NCBI RefSeq assembly: GCF_963576545.1
Contig: NC_083642.1
Coordinates: forward strand, 7,888,901 to 7,952,900
Origin: Limanda limanda
Taxonomy: Eukaryota > Chordata > Actinopteri > Pleuronectiformes > Pleuronectidae
Direction of reading: 5' to 3'
DNA: 64,000 nucleotides
Each line of letters starts with the position of its first letter. Positions within the stretch are counted from its first letter, which is position 1. The notes beneath the pieces are model-generated. The model was not told the origin of the DNA, did not search any database, and saw only the letters and a list, made by a program, of their open reading frames with translations. Made by a program: the position numbers and the translations under genes. This document shows, piece after piece, positions 47,481 to 59,942 of the stretch.

Positions 47481-49775
47481 TGTAGTTTGTTACGTACCAA
47501 GTTTATCACTTTTTATTGTTGTCTTGTTGCTTGCACCGTTTTATTTCCGTCCCCTTCCACTGCTTCACCATTGGCCACATGGAAACTACATTTCATCTCC
47601 AACGTTCCCCTTATATAGATGATTTGAATGTAACTTGTAATATTTTAACATATTTTAAGCCCAGTTAGCCAGCCCAGCCCCAGGCCGACCCAGAACTTAT
47701 GTTAAGTTTTTTGAGACCCATGGAAATGCATGAACATCTTCAGGCCTTTTTTAGTTAGTCTTTCCATATTAGGAGACCACTGCTACTGCACCAACATTCT
47801 TCACTAGAAGTTTGTATTTATTATTGTTGAACTGTTTCCCCTAGTTTACAAAAAATCCCTGTAACTGCTGAATTATTAGGAAGAAAAACATTTTCTGTAG
47901 CAGTTAAATGAGCTGGCCGTTTTCAAATCGCTATCTTGCTCACTGATTCACTGCTCCCTATACAATACTCTCTCTATAGTTAACTTCATCATGAGCAGTA
48001 CATTTATGAATTTATTATTATATATTTCTATTGCTGGCAGCTGTTGAGTTGTAAAATTGTAATTTACACATCTTCCTGTCATCTTGTCTCGTACAAGGCA
48101 TAGAAAAGGATCGTCAGACTCTGCTCACTCGCTGTGAATTTCCCATTTTCCTGCTGTATGGCCATTTTAATGGGGTCTGGAAGAAACTCGGATATTTCCA
48201 TTCTCACATACGGCCCCTCTGAAAAATTTCATGAAACCAGCCGAACCTCAGCGCATGTCTGAAAGCAGGTGGAAAATGGGTTCACGTTTCAGATCCTGGT
48301 TCAGGGATGTGGAAGATTGACAGTCTGGCAAGGAGCAGGTGGAAATTGCTGGTATAAATCCTGGAGGCGGTGATTGGAGAAAGAGGAACATGTGAGCCGG
48401 CAGGGTGTTCGGAGATGAGGCCTGGTACGGGTCTGGGATCGCTGGTGGTCAGGAGGTGAATGAAAGACACTAAAAATACCCATAAAAAAGAAAGGGCCTA
48501 GAGAGGAGAAAATGGCTGAAGGCGGGGACAGATGCAGAGGGAAGAAAATAAAAAAGGACTGTGAACTTCCTTGTGACACATCGATAAAATGGAACTGATT
48601 GCATTTCTGGATTGTTGCAGGAAATACTTTTGTGATGCACTGAGGAATTTTTGAAGGCAATAAAGAGTGAATAGATTTACACCCTTTAGATGAGAGTAAA
48701 AAGAGACTGATATTAGACGCTGGCGCAGTTTTAGGACTGAAAAAAGCCTAATTTACCCAGAAATCATTGCAAAAGAGTCCATACATAAAGACAATATGGC
48801 TTTATGTACGGATTTAGACGTGTGTTTGAGGTCTGACTGTTGATCTAAGAGCTGGTGTTCGGTCTCTCAGTTTGTCATGCTGTCCACTTTTGTCAGATAT
48901 AGAGTGTTTGTAGTCTTTTTGAATGGGCAGACTGAAATATGGGGATAATGTCTCACACTCTCAGACGATTTATCTCTCTGTTGTTCAAATGAAAAGGGCC
49001 ACAAATCCAAAAAAGAGCTGGATTCTGCAAATGTTTAAGAGACTTGACTTTATTGAGCTGCTTCAGTTTCAGGGTCCTGTTGTTGTTATGCGCTGGCTCA
49101 CTATCACGATGACTGCGTTCACATGGACTGACTGCAATATATTCAGACTTTTCTGACCATATTCTGAATAATACAGCAGTTAGCTGTCATGTATTTATGT
49201 CTCAAAATGCTGAGGATGTTGTAACATGATTAAGATTCATACATGTCTACATAGCGCGTTTCTTATTCCGAGTATGACCCCAACAGTGTCCCGGGAATCA
49301 TTATATGCTGTTTATATGTCAGTGTCTTATTCAGATTATCCTTTAAGTCGGTTACCATGGGAATATTGATGCCTGTGTAAACATGTCTACCGTCCTGACC
49401 TGCTCTGACTCTGAGAGTTAACATCAGTGCTTTTTCTGCAGAGAGAAAAACATTTGCTGGGAAAAAGACATAAAGATTACAAAGCTAAACGTTGCCTTCC
49501 AGCTTCACACTCCAACATAACAGGACTTCGAATTGGTTTGTTCCCCTCAGAGCAGGAGGAGAAAAATATTAAATTCCGCCAAAGCACACGGAGAGGTTGG
49601 GATCGTGCAGTAGGCCGAGCAGCGTGCCCTTCTCCTCAACCCAAACATTGCATCACGACTCATCCCTGATAGGATTAGAGACAGCCTTCTGGTTGTGCTC
49701 TTTTGGCTATTGCTGCCTCAATAATTCATCCCAGACCTGGAATATGAAATGCCCACATATTAAGCTTGTAAATAG

Positions 49776-49828
49776 TTGTGTGTGTGTGTGTGTGGTGTGT
49801 GTGTAGTGTGGTGTGTGGTGCGTGTGTA
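49776..49828. repeat. (TG)n microsatellite
   Basis: TG dinucleotides with scattered GG interruptions. Confidence 0.85.
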
Positions 49829-51907
49829 ATCCTTATACACTCAAGCATCTTATTGACCTTTCCTTGTTTTCTTCTAATTTAAGGGGCATGGATAATTTGT
49901 GTAGTAGTTAATTTATGTAGCGCCCAAGTCCCAGACTCAAACTGTCCCCTCAACCCCCTCCCACCTCCCCCCAGCTCTCCAACAGCGTGGACTGTGATCG
50001 AGCAGTTTCTCTCCTCTTTGAAGAGCCGTGTGAGGCTGAGGAAAATTCATTTGGCCAGAATGTAGTGGCAGCGGAGAGGTGTTTCCCCCGGAGAGGTTTA
50101 AGGCCTTTATTTCTCCCCTCTTAACTTCCCTTTGTTATCTACATCAGCGCACAGCTCCGGAAAACTGGAAAATGCACTCCCTTTGAAGACCGCCTTTGAT
50201 GCATTGCATTGTTAATCTTTTCATTGTTTCTTTGCAAAGTGCTTGATGAATAAGGAAAGAGGTATATCCCAACTGACTTTACTTTGTGAAAAGATCAAAA
50301 GGGGAAGAAACGAAGGCTGATGAGGAAATATTTCAGGTCAGCTTTCGATGAGAATACAGATTCAGTTCACTCCACTGAACTGACAGGATCTCTTCCGGTT
50401 TTTGAGAAAGATTGTTGATGTTCCAGAGTGGATTCTTTCAACTGACGGCTCAGACAGAAAGTTGACAACACAGTGTCATGTCCTGACACAGGATTATAAA
50501 CATACCAGGTAGTTTTCTGCATCTTCTCTGCTTATATTTCTTCCTCAGCTAAAGTAGTTTTCAGTGATCTGTCAGTGTGATGAACGCTTCCCCAGAAACT
50601 GTAATGTTTTTGAATTGTATTCACTAGAAATCAATAACTAGACCAACATAGAACTTTTCTAAAAAATAAAAACTTAAAGCCAGAAAAAGAAAAGAGAATA
50701 TGAGCACAGAGGAAGTAAAAACAATAGGAATAAAACAGTATGAATATATTAAACATTTCCAAAAGTTTTTGCAGTGGGTGAGAATTCTAAAGAAGAGATT
50801 TAAAAGAAGCTAGAGGTGTTGTGTCTGAGGTTGATAGATTCCCCGAGTGTGAGGACTGTAATTGCAAAAGCGTAGCCTCCATTTCATCACAATGGAAACC
50901 TTGGAAGTAAAGAGCTCTGCCTTATCTCCGGTTTTCAATCTTCTAGTTGGCACATATACCAGGTCGATAAATCAGAGAGGTGTTAATGAATGCGCCTGTT
51001 TAAGACCTTAACATTCAGCAATACAGTTTTATAGTCTATTTTATGGAACCTGAATTGATAAAAGATTATCTTTAGCTGGAAAAACGACACTGAAGATTGT
51101 TGACTCGATAGGAGGTCAACATTGCATCTTAGTCCCGTAGACTCTTAACATTTTTTAATTTTAGTTTTATTCCAAAAATTAGTCGACATTTTCCTTGTCA
51201 TGAATCCATCAAAATCCTACAGAATCTAGAAAAAAGTTAACAAATTTGTCCAGAGTATTCGCCACGAATGAGTGTGCATTATGTTTCCAACACACAACAG
51301 GCTCAAAACTGAAAGAAACAGAGCATACAAATATCTCAGGACGAATAAGAGGTGCCCGATGACTTTGAAAGATGGGATTCAAGAGACTTTAGTGATGAGA
51401 ACTAATGTCGGCAGCAGAATTTCGACATCAAATCCTCCTGCTTGCTTTTCCCAGGCAGGAGGATTTTCCTGTTGTTTATCTGACCTGCACAATCTTCAAG
51501 AGGAAAGTTGCTCTGTTCCTTCTCACGGGGAAACACTTTTAGAATCGCATAAATGGCTGTGGCAGTTATCACTGTCTAACTGAAAGCCCAGAGTGGTTCC
51601 CCTCTGTTCCTCAACAGTTGAGGAGAATCATCAGTCCTAATTGGACTCTGAGGTATTTCTGTGGTAGACGGCAAACGGTGCTGATTGAAGAAGCACAGTT
51701 CACCACCAGTGAACTCCAGCGGAGGAGAACGCAGCGAGTTTCCCTCTCTGACGAGCCCCTTCCCCTCTGTCTCATGCTCGGCCCCTTTTTGTTTGTCAAA
51801 CTCGGGCTTTGACAGCTTCACCTGGGGAATAGATGTGATAGCGAAGCTCCCAGTGCACCCCCGTCATGACTGTAGTGTTATAATCTCTGTTCTCTGATCA
51901 CTGCTGT

Positions 51908-51911
51908 CATG
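51908..51911. repeat. Target-site duplication CATG (left)
   Basis: Four bases adjoining the left LTR, identical to 59939–59942. Confidence 0.7.
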
Positions 51912-52788
51912 TGTTGTGCAATAGGAGTAGACTTGACGTTGGCTAATTATTAATAATCATGAAATAGGATTATTAAAATAATAAAAATTATCTATCAAAA
52001 ATAATTAAATTATTAATTGAAGATGATCAGTAATCAAATAACAATAAAACCACTAATGAGAAAATAGGAATTATCAATTAGAAAGTACAAGCTGTCAATT
52101 AACAATGATAAGGTTATCAACCAAGAATAATGAAAATAATTAGTCTAAAACAATAAAATTATCAATTTAAGAATAATACTATCTATATTAATAATTGAGA
52201 AAGGGGGGCACCACCCTGGTTACCAGGGACCAACGATGTCAAGCTATAATTATCAGTCTCATAATGATAAATGTCAAATTAATAATGTCAATATTTTAAT
52301 ATTAACGATTACTTAATAAACAGTGAAGGCTTCTAAGTTCGAGCACAGGCGATCATAATCCAGCTGCAATCACATACATATGCACAAATAATCACAGACT
52401 ACAGATACTTTAATTACAAAAGTATTTATTAAAAAGGGGAAATAAAGTTATAATGTTATTCAATGATTTATCATTTTAACAAGCTCCAATATTTCAAAGG
52501 TAAACACAGCAGCAGCACGTCACAATTCAGAAAATACATGGACAACCTGCGGTCTACCTATGTATGTCTGTCTCTATGTGTGTGTGTGTCTGTGTCAAAG
52601 TGTCTCTCTGTGTGTGTGTGTCTATGTGTGTGTGTGTGAAATAAAGTTAGTGTTATTTAATGATTCATCATCTTAACAAACTCCCATATTTCAAAGATAA
52701 CAACAGCAGCTCATCACAATTTAGAACACGCATGTAACCTCTGGTCCATCTATGTGTCTCTGTGTGTGTGTGTGTCTGTCTGTGTCTA

Positions 52789-52828
<40 letters not shown>

Positions 52829-53277
52829 AGAGAGAAAAAGAAGGGGGGGTGGCGATGACGCGTAGTGACATCACATCTAAGATGGAGGCCGATCATGATT
52901 CGTGGAATCAAGGCCTAAAAACTCTCAAAATGGCGGATTGACTACAAAACAAGATGGCGGAGCCGTTATGAATTTAGAGCCAGGATGGGAGGAGAGAGAG
53001 AGCGGAGGCGTGGCAATAATAGACTCAAAATGGTGGGTTAACTTGCGTTATTCAAGATGGAGTCTATGTTAATGACACCATGTGGCCGGAGCGCACACTG
53101 GTGGTCGTCACATGAATTACACAAAGGAAATTTTAGACAAAGAGAATTCTTATCTCTGCTTGGCTTTGGGGGCCGAATGGTTTCCAGATGTGTTCAGCCT
53201 CTCTAAGCATAGATTTAACTATGTGACATGACCTGTATTATAAATACAGGTCAGAAGTGTGTATAGGTCGGTTTAGA

Positions 53278-53312
<35 letters not shown>

Positions 53313-54364
53313 CATGAGAAAAACATGTAAGGAGAGTTCAAAGAAGCTCTTAAAAGTACACGCCTGAGATGAGTTAACTGTGATTCACCCCTCAGCCCTC
53401 AAGCGAGCGTTGTGGGCCGAGGTTCTGATCGGTGAAATCACTGCAGACTCACACAGACGTTAACAGTGCGTGGCTGGAGGCTTTCCTCGCGGCCTCAAGC
53501 ACTAACACAAAACCCGGAAATGAACCGGAAGTAGCGGCTCGTCGTAGCCGGCTAAAACAATGAGACTCAGCGGTCTCGCAACAAATACAATCAAATGTTA
53601 AATAATATGCTACGTATCAAAACTAACATCTGCCCAGACAACATAAGCCTCTTACTGTGACCGTGATTTCGTGGGTTGCCTGCGCCTCGGCGCGAATCTC
53701 CCGGAAGTCCAGTGAACAATGTCTTGGCCTCTCAGGCGAGCTCCCGTGAGCACCGCAGCTGGGCCGGACCGGAGCGGATCAGTCATGCTCCGTGACGGGA
53801 TGAAGCTTGGTCTTCTTCTGCAGGGATGTGCGGCTGCGTGGAGCCGGTTGAAGATCGTGTGGAAAAAGAATAAAAGTAAAGTCCGTGTGGATAAGGAAAC
53901 AGTCTGAGATCGTCCAGCGAGCAATTTCCTGTTTCGATGTCTAATCGCCTCCTTAGTTACTGAGTCGTGTGGTTAGACCTCTTGAGGTCAGAAGACAACT
54001 TGAGCAGCGTGGAAAAAAAAAAAGACGAAGAGAGTCTCTTAAAAATACCGAGTTAACTAGTAGAACCCCGGAGGGGTTCTGTTGTTGCTTGGGCATCTGA
54101 GTGAAGAGAGAAAGATTTCTGTGAGCTCAGCCCTTTTAAGTCATGTCTCAGGTGACTCCCCCCTGGGAGGAGGGGTCAGGGGTCAGTGTGGCCCTCCAGC
54201 CAATTGAGTTGTCAGGATTTGGCCCCCAGGGGCGGGCTTACCGTGGGGGACCAGGACGTGATCTTTTGCCACATGGAGATTTTTAAATGTAAGGGGTTAC
54301 CCGAGCCTGGCCTAAGGTTTTACGACCCTTTGTTCTAAGTCGGATCACTGGGCCGTGCCCAACA
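51912..54364 (-). repeat. Left LTR copy (3' LTR of the minus-oriented element)
   Basis: It is 2,453 bp, unusually long. The first ~500 bp (plus-strand order) is AT-rich with TTATTAATAATC-type motifs. (TG)n tracts follow at about 52,578–52,638 and 52,757–52,824, and a (GA)n tract at about 53,277–53,308. In element orientation an AATAAA signal lies at 52,425–52,430. The short frames at 53,652–53,924 recur unchanged in the other LTR and look like chance. Confidence 0.9.
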
Positions 54365-54380
54365 GTCCCCCTTTGACCTG
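54365..54380 (-). other. Polypurine tract of the LTR element
   Basis: On the minus strand the sequence CAAAGGGGGAC directly precedes the TGTTG start of the LTR, the standard position for plus-strand DNA priming. Confidence 0.75.
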
Positions 54381-55311
54381 GGAAGTGGGTCGTTACCCAG
54401 TTTCCAGGGCACGCTAGGGTCGAGAGTCCAGTGATAATCCATGAGAGGTAATCCTTGAGTGGAGTTGAAGCATTGAAAGTTAGTTCATCATGAGGCATAA
54501 ATGTCTTTGAGGCATGAGTCTAAACAGAGAGAGGTAATTGTCTGGGCAGACAGAGGCTAAACAACATATATTCTAAAACACGGCGCACATTTTCAATTTC
54601 ACATAATGCTTATCGGCAGTTATTGTTAACATACTGATGAATTTCGGTGAAGAGTGAAATGAAAGAAAAGTGGAAAAAGGAACAGAAGAAAATGTTTGAG
54701 TAGGTGCTGGTGTTTTGAGGTAAACATGTGTTATTCTGTCAAACCAAAACATTTAGAACGGCGAGTCACGTTCTGTTGTTCACTAATCTGTGAATATATG
54801 GTAAATCCTATTTCTAGGGTTGCAAATCTACAGATATTGAAATTGCACTGCCAAGACTGAATTGCCAACTGTACCCGTGAGGGCTGCACAACCGTAGTGG
54901 TAACGACTTCAAAATCCTCAACGAGGTCTAAGGAGGTTCACTACTTGAACTACGTTATACAATTTACTGACAGAGGGTCTAAAGCATGCAGCTATTGATG
55001 GAGTGAGTGGTTTGAGCGGTCTTTGTTTTAAAATTGGGATTTCTTCCCCCCCCCCCTTTCAGGTGTGGAGGTGAGAGGGGTTTCTGGCAGCGCCTCGGTT
55101 CTTCCCAGTCATTGAAGTCATCTTTAGGAGTGGAGAAGGAGGGCAACTGCTTCTAGTTTCGCCAACGGGGTTCAGTGTCTGGTCTCTCAGTGGAGCCTGG
55201 AGGAACACTTGGCACAATGTCTCTCATTGCTTCATCCACACATCTCCGTATTAATTCCTCTGTGCCAGGATGCATCCCATGTGTTGGATTTCGGTCACCA
55301 TCTCTATACTC

Positions 55312-56493
55312 CTAGTATTGATGAGGTTTCCTTTGGTTACAGCCCCTACTTCTCTGTGGAGAGGGATTCAGGTGCTGAGGTCGAAACTGTTTGTGGGGCT
55401 GGTTGAAATCCTCACCCCCTTGGTTTTGAGGGGCACCCTGTTGGAAGGGTCGTTGTTTCTGGTTCTCTTTGCTGGGGTTCATCTTGGCGTGGGGAAAGTT
55501 GTCATCTTCCAGCGCCGGGTCCACATGTGTTTGGACTTGAACTGCCAGAACCACGGTGTCGTCTTCGTTACACCCTCGGTTGTCTGGGTCGAAGCGATAA
55601 ATGTCTTTTTCAAGGGGCTCTTGCCGCCGGTTGCGGATTTCCTCTCTTTGAGGGGGTGCTGAGTCATCAGTGTCTTTTGACTCGAATGTGCCACGGTACT
55701 CATCTTCGTGGCCACCATCTCTTGCACCGGGGTTGGCGGACCATCCAGGACGCGACCGTGAGTCATGGTGCGCCTCTGCCTGAGTGGCAGACTGGGAATC
55801 TCCTTCAGCCCTCCAGGACGGATTCCTTCCGTCGTCGTGATGTGGATCAGCATGGCTCCGCGCAGGATGTGTTCCTTCTGGCTGGAGTGGATGCTGTGTG
55901 TCCGCTGGACAGGCATTTGATGTTGCCTCATAGCGGTCGCAGGTCACTGCACGTCTAGGGGTTGAGTCCTGCTCCCCCTTTGGTGTTGAGTGGGTCGGAG
56001 CGGTTGACTGCTGGGTGTGTCTGGCTCTCCAGAGCAAAGCTCCCTCTGCATGAGGGTTGCGTAGCTGTGCTCGCAGCTGTTCTCCCAGTGTCTCTGCTCT
56101 GCTGGCTCCACCGGGAATGACGTCAGCTCCTGGCCCTGTCATCAGGGATATCAGCTCGAGGGGGGGGCAGCTCCGTTTGACTGTGCCCCCCTTTCTGCTG
56201 ACCTTTGACCTGCGCATGCTCCTGCACCGCCTGGTCCTGTTCTTTGCGGGTCTCGATGATATGCCGCAGGTGGGAGTTTTTCTCCTGCTCCGCTCGACAT
56301 GCTGCTTTGCATGGCTCTGAGCGCCTTCGCATGTTCTTGGGTCTGCAGCTCGGCTCTCTGCTGGTAGAGGAGTGTCAGTTGACCCAGAGCATGGGGTAGT
56401 TTCGGATGCGGGCCAGTGGGGTTGATGAGTGCATGGACAGTTCTTGATCTTACGATCGCAGGTACTTATTTCATACTCACTCAATTCACTCAC
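55312..56493 (-). CDS. Internal open frame of the LTR element, possible gag-like remnant
   Basis: A 393-codon frame in the element's sense orientation, about 1 kb after the primer-binding site. It is very hydrophilic, rich in Arg, Pro, Gln, His and Ser, and ends in a Gln/Asn/Pro-rich basic tail (NQRKPHQY). I see no zinc knuckle, protease or capsid major-homology motif. A second frame on the same strand (about 56,123–56,332) has coiled-coil-like composition (KEQDQAVQEHAQ), so the original gag frame may be shifted. Function is not established. Confidence 0.3.
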   Translation of the reverse strand: MSELSEYEISTCDRKIKNCPCTHQPHWPASETTPCSGSTDTPLPAESRAADPRTCEGAQSHAKQHVERSRRKTPTCGISSRPAKNRTRRCRSMRRSKVSRKGGTVKRSCPPLELISLMTGPGADVIPGGASRAETLGEQLRAQLRNPHAEGALLWRARHTQQSTAPTHSTPKGEQDSTPRRAVTCDRYEATSNACPADTQHPLQPEGTHPARSHADPHHDDGRNPSWRAEGDSQSATQAEAHHDSRSRPGWSANPGARDGGHEDEYRGTFESKDTDDSAPPQREEIRNRRQEPLEKDIYRFDPDNRGCNEDDTVVLAVQVQTHVDPALEDDNFPHAKMNPSKENQKQRPFQQGAPQNQGGEDFNQPHKQFRPQHLNPSPQRSRGCNQRKPHQY

Positions 56494-57461
56494 CGCATCA
56501 TTAGAAAAAATTAATCAGACTGGCTACAGTCTCTAATAGGACCTCTGGTCCTGAGGGAGCACTTGCCCCACGGTGTTACATGCTACTCATCTTCTGAGTG
56601 CGAAAAGGCACCTGGTGGACTGCTCACGCTTGCTTAGAAAAAGTGGGTAAAACACTTAATTAAAAAACTACACAACAAGATGCACAGGTGAGCTTCACCC
56701 TGTGTCTATAAAGTGTCAATGAAGGATAGCTCGGTGGCTCAATCCTTAAGACCTAGTTGGTCAACAACTAGTCTTCTCAAAACTAGTCTCTCAAATCTAG
56801 TTTGTCTCCTTAAGATCAAAAAGCATGCAGAAAATCTCCTATAAAAATTACCAACTACTGAAACGCAGTCAGCAACCAACCAAAGTTACACAAAAGTCTG
56901 CTTAGCAAAGGGAATTAAGAATAAAGAAACTTCAAAGAGAAATTAGTTTCGAACCTATGTCTCTCTTCAAAAATTAATCATAATTATTGTGCATTGAAAT
57001 ACACAACCACTGACATGCTATAAGCAACCAACCACGGATACACAAGGCACTAGTATACCTGCTTGGGACAGGTACAAAGGGATAAAAATAAAAATTTTCA
57101 AAGAGAAATAAATTCCTAGAATTATTTTTCTCTTTTCTTAAATTATTTATGATTCTTGTGCTTCGAGAACACAACCACCGATTGCACTCTGCAGCCAATT
57201 ACGGATACACCAGGCACTGGTATACCGGTTTGGTAAAAGTTCAAATGAATTAAAAATAAAACTTTGCAAAGAAGAATACATTTCCAAAATAATTTTCTTC
57301 TTCAACAACGAATCATGATCAATACCAAATGAGAGAAAGGTAAAGTTTTGAAAAAAAATTAAAAAATTTCAAAAAATTTAAATTTTTCAAAAAAAATCAA
57401 ATTTCTGGAAAAAAAGAATCTGGATTATTGTACACAGTATTATGATACAGCTGGAGTTAGA

Positions 57462-57480
57462 TCGCCTCACACGGGGCACC
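57462..57480 (-). other. Primer-binding site of the LTR element (tRNA-Met)
   Basis: On the minus strand, TGGTGCCCCGTGTGAGG follows the LTR end CAACA after a 4-base spacer (TAAA). Seventeen bases fit CCA plus the acceptor and T-stem end of elongator tRNA-Met. Confidence 0.8.
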
Positions 57481-57485
57481 ATTTA

Positions 57486-58362
57486 TGTTGTGCAATAGGA
57501 GTAGACTTGACGTTGGCTAATTATTAATAATCATGAAATAGGATTATTAAAATAATAAAAATTATCTATCAAAAATAATTAAATTATTAATTGAAGATGA
57601 TCAGTAATCAAATAACAATAAAACCACTAATGAGAAAATAGGAATTATCAATTAGAAAGTACAAGCTGTCAATTAACAATGATAAGGTTATCAACCAAGA
57701 ATAATGAAAATAATTAGTCTAAAACAATAAAATTATCAATTTAAGAATAATACTATCTATATTAATAATTGAGAAAGGGGGGCACCACCCTGGTTACCAG
57801 GGACCAACGATGTCAAGCTATAATTATCAGTCTCATAATGATAAATGTCAAATTAATAATGTCAATATTTTAATATTAACGATTACTTAATAAACAGTGA
57901 AGGCTTCTAAGTTCGAGCACAGGCGATCATAATCCAGCTGCAATCACATACATATGCACAAATAATCACAGACTACAGATACTTTAATTACAAAAGTATT
58001 TATTAAAAAGGGGAAATAAAGTTATAATGTTATTCAATGATTTATCATTTTAACAAGCTCCAATATTTCAAAGGTAAACACAGCAGCAGCACGTCACAAT
58101 TCAGAAAATACATGGACAACCTGCGGTCTACCTATGTATGTCTGTCTCTATGTGTGTGTGTGTCTGTGTCAAAGTGTCTCTCTGTGTGTGTGTGTCTATG
58201 TGTGTGTGTGTGAAATAAAGTTAGTGTTATTTAATGATTCATCATCTTAACAAACTCCCATATTTCAAAGATAACAACAGCAGCTCATCACAATTTAGAA
58301 CACGCATGTAACCTCTGGTCCATCTATGTGTCTCTGTGTGTGTGTGTGTCTGTCTGTGTCTA

Positions 58363-58398
<36 letters not shown>

Positions 58399-58847
58399 AG
58401 AGAGAAAAAGAAGGGGGGGTGGCGATGACGCGTAGTGACATCACATCTAAGATGGAGGCCGATCATGATTCGTGGAATCAAGGCCTAAAAACTCTCAAAA
58501 TGGCGGATTGACTACAAAACAAGATGGCGGAGCCGTTATGAATTTAGAGCCAGGATGGGAGGAGAGAGAGAGCGGAGGCGTGGCAATAATAGACTCAAAA
58601 TGGTGGGTTAACTTGCGTTATTCAAGATGGAGTCTATGTTAATGACACCATGTGGCCGGAGCGCACACTGGTGGTCGTCACATGAATTACACAAAGGAAA
58701 TTTTAGACAAAGAGAATTCTTATCTCTGCTTGGCTTTGGGGGCCGAATGGTTTCCAGATGTGTTCAGCCTCTCTAAGCATAGATTTAACTATGTGACATG
58801 ACCTGTATTATAAATACAGGTCAGAAGTGTGTATAGGTCGGTTTAGA

Positions 58848-58886
<39 letters not shown>

Positions 58887-59938
58887 CATGAGAAAAACAT
58901 GTAAGGAGAGTTCAAAGAAGCTCTTAAAAGTACACGCCTGAGATGAGTTAACTGTGATTCACCCCTCAGCCCTCAAGCGAGCGTTGTGGGCCGAGGTTCT
59001 GATCGGTGAAATCACTGCAGACTCACACAGACGTTAACAGTGCGTGGCTGGAGGCTTTCCTCGCGGCCTCAAGCACTAACACAAAACCCGGAAATGAACC
59101 GGAAGTAGCGGCTCGTCGTAGCCGGCTAAAACAATGAGACTCAGCGGTCTCGCAACAAATACAATCAAATGTTAAATAATATGCTACGTATCAAAACTAA
59201 CATCTGCCCAGACAACATAAGCCTCTTACTGTGACCGTGATTTCGTGGGTTGCCTGCGCCTCGGCGCGAATCTCCCGGAAGTCCAGTGAACAATGTCTTG
59301 GCCTCTCAGGCGAGCTCCCGTGAGCACCGCAGCTGGGCCGGACCGGAGCGGATCAGTCATGCTCCGTGACGGGATGAAGCTTGGTCTTCTTCTGCAGGGA
59401 TGTGCGGCTGCGTGGAGCCGGTTGAAGATCGTGTGGAAAAAGAATAAAAGTAAAGTCCGTGTGGATAAGGAAACAGTCTGAGATCGTCCAGCGAGCAATT
59501 TCCTGTTTCGATGTCTAATCGCCTCCTTAGTTACTGAGTCGTGTGGTTAGACCTCTTGAGGTCAGAAGACAACTTGAGCAGCGTGGAAAAAAAAAAAGAC
59601 GAAGAGAGTCTCTTAAAAATACCGAGTTAACTAGTAGAACCCCGGAGGGGTTCTGTTGTTGCTTGGGCATCTGAGTGAAGAGAGAAAGATTTCTGTGAGC
59701 TCAGCCCTTTTAAGTCATGTCTCAGGTGACTCCCCCCTGGGAGGAGGGGTCAGGGGTCAGTGTGGCCCTCCAGCCAATTGAGTTGTCAGGATTTGGCCCC
59801 CAGGGGCGGGCTTACCGTGGGGGACCAGGACGTGATCTTTTGCCACATGGAGATTTTTAAATGTAAGGGGTTACCCGAGCCTGGCCTAAGGTTTTACGAC
59901 CCTTTGTTCTAAGTCGGATCACTGGGCCGTGCCCAACA
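57486..59938 (-). repeat. Right LTR copy (5' LTR of the minus-oriented element)
   Basis: Same length and sequence as the left copy. The observed differences are a (TG)n tract 4 bp shorter and a (GA)n tract 4 bp longer, which cancel. This similarity implies recent insertion. Confidence 0.9.
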
Positions 59939-59942
59939 CATG
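59939..59942. repeat. Target-site duplication CATG (right)
   Basis: Four bases following the right LTR, identical to 51908–51911. Confidence 0.7.

Larger units (their letters stand above)
45459..51907. other. Probable asic1 intron 2, left part
   Basis: No exon with channel or other domain homology is seen. A fish-type repeat block lies near 47,330–47,480 (CCCCCTAGTGGCTGGCTGTA, GTAGCAGATGGGACATGGAC). A (TG)n tract lies at about 49,776–49,828. Confidence 0.5.
51912..59938 (-). mobile_element. Complete young LTR retroelement, minus orientation, apparently non-autonomous
   Basis: Two 2,453-bp direct repeats (51912–54364 and 57486–59938) start TGTTG and end CAACA and are nearly identical except for microsatellite lengths. 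They are flanked by a 4-bp duplication CATG (51908–51911 and 59939–59942). Just inside the right LTR, on the minus strand, is a primer-binding site, TGGTGCCCCGTGTGAGG, matching the 3' end of an elongator tRNA-Met as I recall it. Just inside the left LTR the minus strand has a polypurine tract (CAAAGGGGGAC). Both signals set the orientation as minus. The internal part is only 3.1 kb and I see no protease, reverse transcriptase, RNase H or integrase motif. It would need enzymes from a related autonomous element. Whether its parent is a Gypsy-type element or an endogenous retrovirus is not resolved. Confidence 0.9.

Noticed and set aside
53652..53924. 90-codon frame in the LTR, repeated at 59,226–59,498
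   Set aside because: Identical copies only reflect LTR identity; no domain or conserved start context.
51912..59938. Segmental duplication or assembly artefact as explanation of the 2.45-kb direct repeats
   Set aside because: TG…CA ends, CATG duplication, primer-binding site and polypurine tract at the proper places fit an LTR element much better.
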